The notes under the pieces are model-generated. The model was not told where the DNA came from. It saw only the letters and a list, made by a program, of their open reading frames with translations, and did not search any database. From NCBI GenBank assembly GCA_015494815.1, contig WGAK01000187.1, forward strand, positions 1 to 7,974: a stretch of 7,974 nucleotides of DNA. Direction: 5' to 3'. Below, piece after piece: positions 5,918 through 7,974 of this stretch (the stretch's first letter is position 1; each line of letters opens with the position of its first letter). The stretch comes from Anaerolineales bacterium (lineage in GTDB: Bacteria > Chloroflexota > Anaerolineae > Anaerolineales > DRMV01). A program made the position numbers and the translations under genes.

Positions 5918-6292
5918 TCAGTCGGTCGCCACCACCCGCAGATATTGCACCGGATAGACATCCTGGTCGGGCGAGAAGTCGCAGGTCCAGGTGTTGCCGC
6001 CGCTGTTGGTGCAGGCGCTGCTCCAGGTCCATGAAGAGCCGTCCGCGGACAGCGCGGCATACACGCTGCCGCTGCCCGCGCTGGCATCCAGGTCAAAGGT
6101 CACCGCGTCAATCTTGGAGGGGTCCGAGGTCAGCAGCGTGTAATGGACATTGGAGACCGTGTAGCCGACCACCTGACCGTTCCCGTCCCCCGCGTGGGTG
6201 TTGGGAACCGTGTTGCTGGCCGCGAAGGCGTAGGCCAGCAGCATCAACAGCACAGCCGCCATGAGCAGCAAGGCCTTGCGACGCGCTCGCAT
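5918..6292 (-). CDS. Small exported protein, likely substrate of adjacent signal peptidase
   Basis: The product is 124 residues. The N-terminus (MRARRK, then ALLLMAAVLLMLLAYAFA) is a clear signal peptide with a likely cut near residue 25 (AFA-AS). The mature part begins ASNTVPNTHAGDGNGQVVGY and continues with YTVSNVHYTL, a pattern I associate with SipW-linked exported proteins in Actinobacteria and Chloroflexota. The rest is rich in Ser, Thr, Gly and Asp with alternating hydrophobics, suggesting a small beta-sandwich. Cys94 and Cys104 could form a disulfide loop. An AGGAGG sits 6 bases before the ATG (6299-6304), the strongest site in the operon, suggesting high expression. It is the first gene of the peptidase operon. 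By analogy with TasA/SipW it could be a fibre or coat subunit; that is inference. There is no type IV pilin cleavage motif. Confidence 0.78.
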   Translation of the reverse strand: MRARRKALLLMAAVLLMLLAYAFAASNTVPNTHAGDGNGQVVGYTVSNVHYTLLTSDPSKIDAVTFDLDASAGSGSVYAALSADGSSWTWSSACTNSGGNTWTCDFSPDQDVYPVQYLRVVATD

Positions 6293-6304
6293 ACGACACC
6301 TCCT

Positions 6305-6459
6305 ACACCGAAAAGATAGACTTTAGAACGGGATAATCACTCTACCCTGATTTGAGGAGATTTTGGTTCAAGTTTTAGCATAAAAGGATGCGGATGAAGG
6401 TAACGCGAACTTCGAAATCCCCCTCTGAATCTGACGACTTTTCTTAAAAAATCCTGGAA
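6305..6459 (-). other. AT-rich gap upstream of surface-protein operon
   Basis: These 155 bases are much AT-richer than the flanking genes and must hold the operon's promoter if rsmA transcription ends here. Minus-strand TATGCT (6377-6382) resembles a -10, and TTGAAC (6366-6371) a -35, but they are in the wrong order and spacing to work together. I cannot assign a convincing promoter. Confidence 0.4.
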
Positions 6460-6465
6460 TTAGGA
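6446..6465 (-). terminator. Weak candidate terminator of rsmA
   Basis: On the minus strand, at the rsmA stop codon, TCCT-aattcc-AGGA is followed at once by six T residues. The stem is only 4 bp, so efficiency would be low and the call is tentative. Confidence 0.25.
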
Positions 6466-7284
6466 AATCGCCGGGGCAGTCGCCAGCAGCCGCGCCCACT
6501 CCTCCCATGCTAAAGTTTCGGCCCGCCGACGCGGGTCCACGCCGGCGCGTTGCAACCACGCATCCACCGCGGCCTTATCCAGGCCCAGCCCCGCGGCCAA
6601 CGCGTTGCGCAACTGCTTGCGTTTCTGCCCGAACGCGGCCCGCGCCACGCGCCAGAAGCGCGGCACCTGGTCCGCGGGCAAACGCGGCTGCTCCCGCGCG
6701 TCCACCCGCACCACGGCCGACTCGACTTTGGGCGGGGGCACGAAGGCCCGCGCGGGCAAGCGAAACAGCACCCGCGGCCGACCGTAAAGTTGGGTCTGCA
6801 AAGCCAGCAGGTTCATCCGTGGGGGGCGCGCGGTCATGCGCGCCGCGACCTCGCGCTGCACCAGCAGCACCATGCGCTGCGGCCGCGGCTCACCGCCCCA
6901 CACATGGCGCAACACCGCGCCGGTGATGTAGTAAGGCAGGTTGGCGACCACCACGAACGGCCCCGGCCCCATCAGCGCGGCCAGGTCTTGCTGCAAGATG
7001 TCGCCAAACACCACCTGCACCTGGGGGTACCGCCGGGCCACGGCCTCCAGCGCGGGGGCCAGACGGGTATCCACCTCCACGGCCACCACCCGCCCGGCGC
7101 GCTGGGCCAGCCGCACGGTCAGGTCGCCCAGGCCGGGGCCGATTTCCAGCACCGTATCGCGCGGCGTCAGGTCGGCCGCGGCTGCAATGCGGTCCAACAG
7201 CGCAGGGCTGGCCAGAAAGTGCTGCCCCAGGCCCTTGCGCGGCTCCAGTCCATAATGCCGCAAACGCCGTCGCAGCGAGTCCAT
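6460..7284 (-). CDS. rsmA: 16S rRNA (adenine1518-N6/adenine1519-N6)-dimethyltransferase
   Basis: RsmA (KsgA) uses SAM to dimethylate two adjacent adenines in the terminal hairpin of 16S rRNA, a late 30S maturation step; loss gives kasugamycin resistance. The 274-residue protein shows GLGQHFL (18-24), SAM-binding motif I EIGPGLG (47-53), an acidic motif II VAVEVD (67-72), GDIL (94-97), catalytic motif IV NLPYYIT (115-121), FVPPPKVES (181-189) and FGQKRKQLRNAL (218-229) in the C-terminal domain, then RAETL. Length is normal and nothing essential is missing. I choose the ATG at 7284 with GGAGG 4 bases upstream over a GTG at 7305, which would lie inside a hairpin and before the ribosome binding site. 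It follows hpf after 57 bases and is probably cotranscribed with it. Confidence 0.96.
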   Translation of the reverse strand: MDSLRRRLRHYGLEPRKGLGQHFLASPALLDRIAAAADLTPRDTVLEIGPGLGDLTVRLAQRAGRVVAVEVDTRLAPALEAVARRYPQVQVVFGDILQQDLAALMGPGPFVVVANLPYYITGAVLRHVWGGEPRPQRMVLLVQREVAARMTARPPRMNLLALQTQLYGRPRVLFRLPARAFVPPPKVESAVVRVDAREQPRLPADQVPRFWRVARAAFGQKRKQLRNALAAGLGLDKAAVDAWLQRAGVDPRRRAETLAWEEWARLLATAPAIS

Positions 7285-7302
7285 GTCGCCTCCAAGACGC
7301 GC

Positions 7303-7327
7303 CACGCGGGGCCTGGGGCCCCGCGTG
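7303..7327 (-). promoter_or_regulatory. 11-bp hairpin between hpf and rsmA
   Basis: CACGCGGGGCC (7303-7313) and GGCCCCGCGTG (7317-7327) form a perfect stem with a 3-base loop in the 57-base hpf-rsmA gap. No T-tract follows on the minus strand. It may partly end hpf transcription or protect the hpf mRNA 3' end, so that hpf and rsmA levels differ; a full terminator is less likely. Confidence 0.45.
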
Positions 7328-7341
7328 CTGCTCGGTCGGGT

Positions 7342-7932
7342 TCAGCCCAACTCGGGCTCGATGACGCCGTAGGTTCCGTCCCGGCGCTTGTACAGCACAT
7401 TGATTTGGCTGGTGCGGGCGTTGAAGAAGATGAAGAAGCAGTCGTGCCCCAACAACTCCATCTGCTCGATGGCCTCGGCCTCGTCCATCGGCACCAGTTC
7501 AAAGCGCTTGCGCCGCACGATGCGCGGGGCTTCGGCCTCTTCGGCCTCGGCCTCTTCCAGCGCCGCGGCCATCTCGGCCACGGCCTCCCGGTCGGGCCCG
7601 CGGCGAAAACGGCGCCCCTTGACCCGCTCGATGCGACGCTGCATTTTGTCCACGGCCGCGTCCAGGGCCGCGAAGATGTCGTCCGCCCGCTCTTCGGAGC
7701 GCAAAATCAGGCGCTTGGCCCGCAGGGTAACCTGCGCGGTAGCCCGCTCCAGCGCGTTGCGGGCCGACTCGTCGTAGCCCAAATCCACCCGAATGGACTG
7801 CGCCTGAGGGAAGTAGCGCAACAGCCGCTGGATTTTCTTGTCCGCGTAGTCGCGCAATCGTTCGGTGAGCAAAGAGCCTTCGCTCTTCTTCAGGTCGTCA
7901 CGGAAGAACACTTCCACGGGGATTTCAGACAT
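7342..7932 (-). CDS. hpf: Ribosome hibernation promoting factor, long form
   Basis: Long HPF binds the 30S decoding region in stationary phase or stress and joins 70S ribosomes into inactive 100S dimers. The 196-residue product has an N-terminal S30AE domain (about 4-105, with helix LLTERLRDYADKKIQRLLRY and basic KMQRRIERVKGRRFRR), an acidic Ala/Glu linker (115-135), and the C-terminal dimerisation domain (about 136-192) with IVRRKRFELVPMDEAEAIEQ, LLGHDCFFIFFN and INVLYKRRDGTYGVIEP. All are canonical. The ATG at 7932 is set by AGGAGG 6 bases upstream (7939-7944); the frame stays open to 7971, but those extra residues precede the ribosome binding site. Its promoter lies beyond the right edge. 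It is the first visible gene of the hpf-rsmA unit. Confidence 0.95.
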   Translation of the reverse strand: MSEIPVEVFFRDDLKKSEGSLLTERLRDYADKKIQRLLRYFPQAQSIRVDLGYDESARNALERATAQVTLRAKRLILRSEERADDIFAALDAAVDKMQRRIERVKGRRFRRGPDREAVAEMAAALEEAEAEEAEAPRIVRRKRFELVPMDEAEAIEQMELLGHDCFFIFFNARTSQINVLYKRRDGTYGVIEPELG

Positions 7933-7974
7933 AAGCGACCTCCTATGGCGACGAAACTTGAGCCTGTGCAAATC

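Noticed and set aside
5856..6032. N-terminal extension of the signal peptidase
   Set aside because: The extension overlaps the upstream exported-protein gene out of frame, and its residues are not membrane- or peptidase-like; the ATG at 5855 gives a normal TM1 spacing to the catalytic Ser.
4232..6264. Long plus-strand Pro/Arg/Ala-rich frames across the surface-protein operon
   Set aside because: Low-complexity translations opposite recognisable genes; no ribosome binding sites or domains.
5918..6292. Type IV pilin-like identity of the small exported protein
   Set aside because: No prepilin GFxxxE-type or archaeal-flagellin cleavage motif; the N-terminus is an ordinary Sec signal ending AFA.
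7285..7305. GTG start for rsmA at 7305
   Set aside because: It lies within the intergenic hairpin and upstream of the GGAGG that serves the ATG at 7284.

Overview
The window looks like part of a GC-rich bacterial chromosome, most likely Chloroflexota (Anaerolineae-like). That placement is inference. It rests on high GC, strong AGGAGG ribosome binding sites, the long form of hibernation factor HPF, and an S26B-type signal peptidase next to a DUF5305-like protein. No rRNA, tRNA, CRISPR array, transposase or integrase is visible.

Left part (1-1628, plus strand): an accessory segment clearly lower in GC than the rest. It holds the 3' part of an unrecognised gene (1-417), an MntA-type nucleotidyltransferase antitoxin (608-928), a HepT toxin cut down to its first 23 codons (915-986), and a SET-domain methyltransferase (983-1504) whose ATG overlaps the remnant's stop. 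Two GC-rich imperfect direct repeats of about 113 bp (422-535 and 1514-1628, roughly three quarters identical) each follow a plus-strand gene and bracket the antitoxin/SET segment. Their first 55 bp can fold with paired ends and resemble degenerate attC sites, so the layout looks like one or two gene cassettes. A GC-rich spacer (1505-1888) follows, with a 13-bp hairpin and a possible minus-strand gene remnant.

Right part (1889-7974, minus strand; transcription runs right to left). First come two housekeeping genes, hpf (ribosome hibernation) and rsmA (16S rRNA dimethyladenosine transferase). After an AT-rich gap comes a compact four-gene cell-surface operon: a small exported protein, a signal peptidase I with a Ser/His active site, a two-TM DUF5305-like protein, and an exported RTX nonapeptide-repeat protein with four cysteines. 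The peptidase/DUF5305 and DUF5305/RTX junctions overlap by 4 and 17 bases. Last is a monocistronic-looking AMP-forming acyl-CoA synthetase with its own candidate promoter.

The most notable points are the cassette-like repeat pair around foreign-looking cargo, the exact replacement of most of HepT by a SET gene, and the small-protein/peptidase/DUF5305/RTX operon, which may be a dedicated secretion or surface-fibre system.
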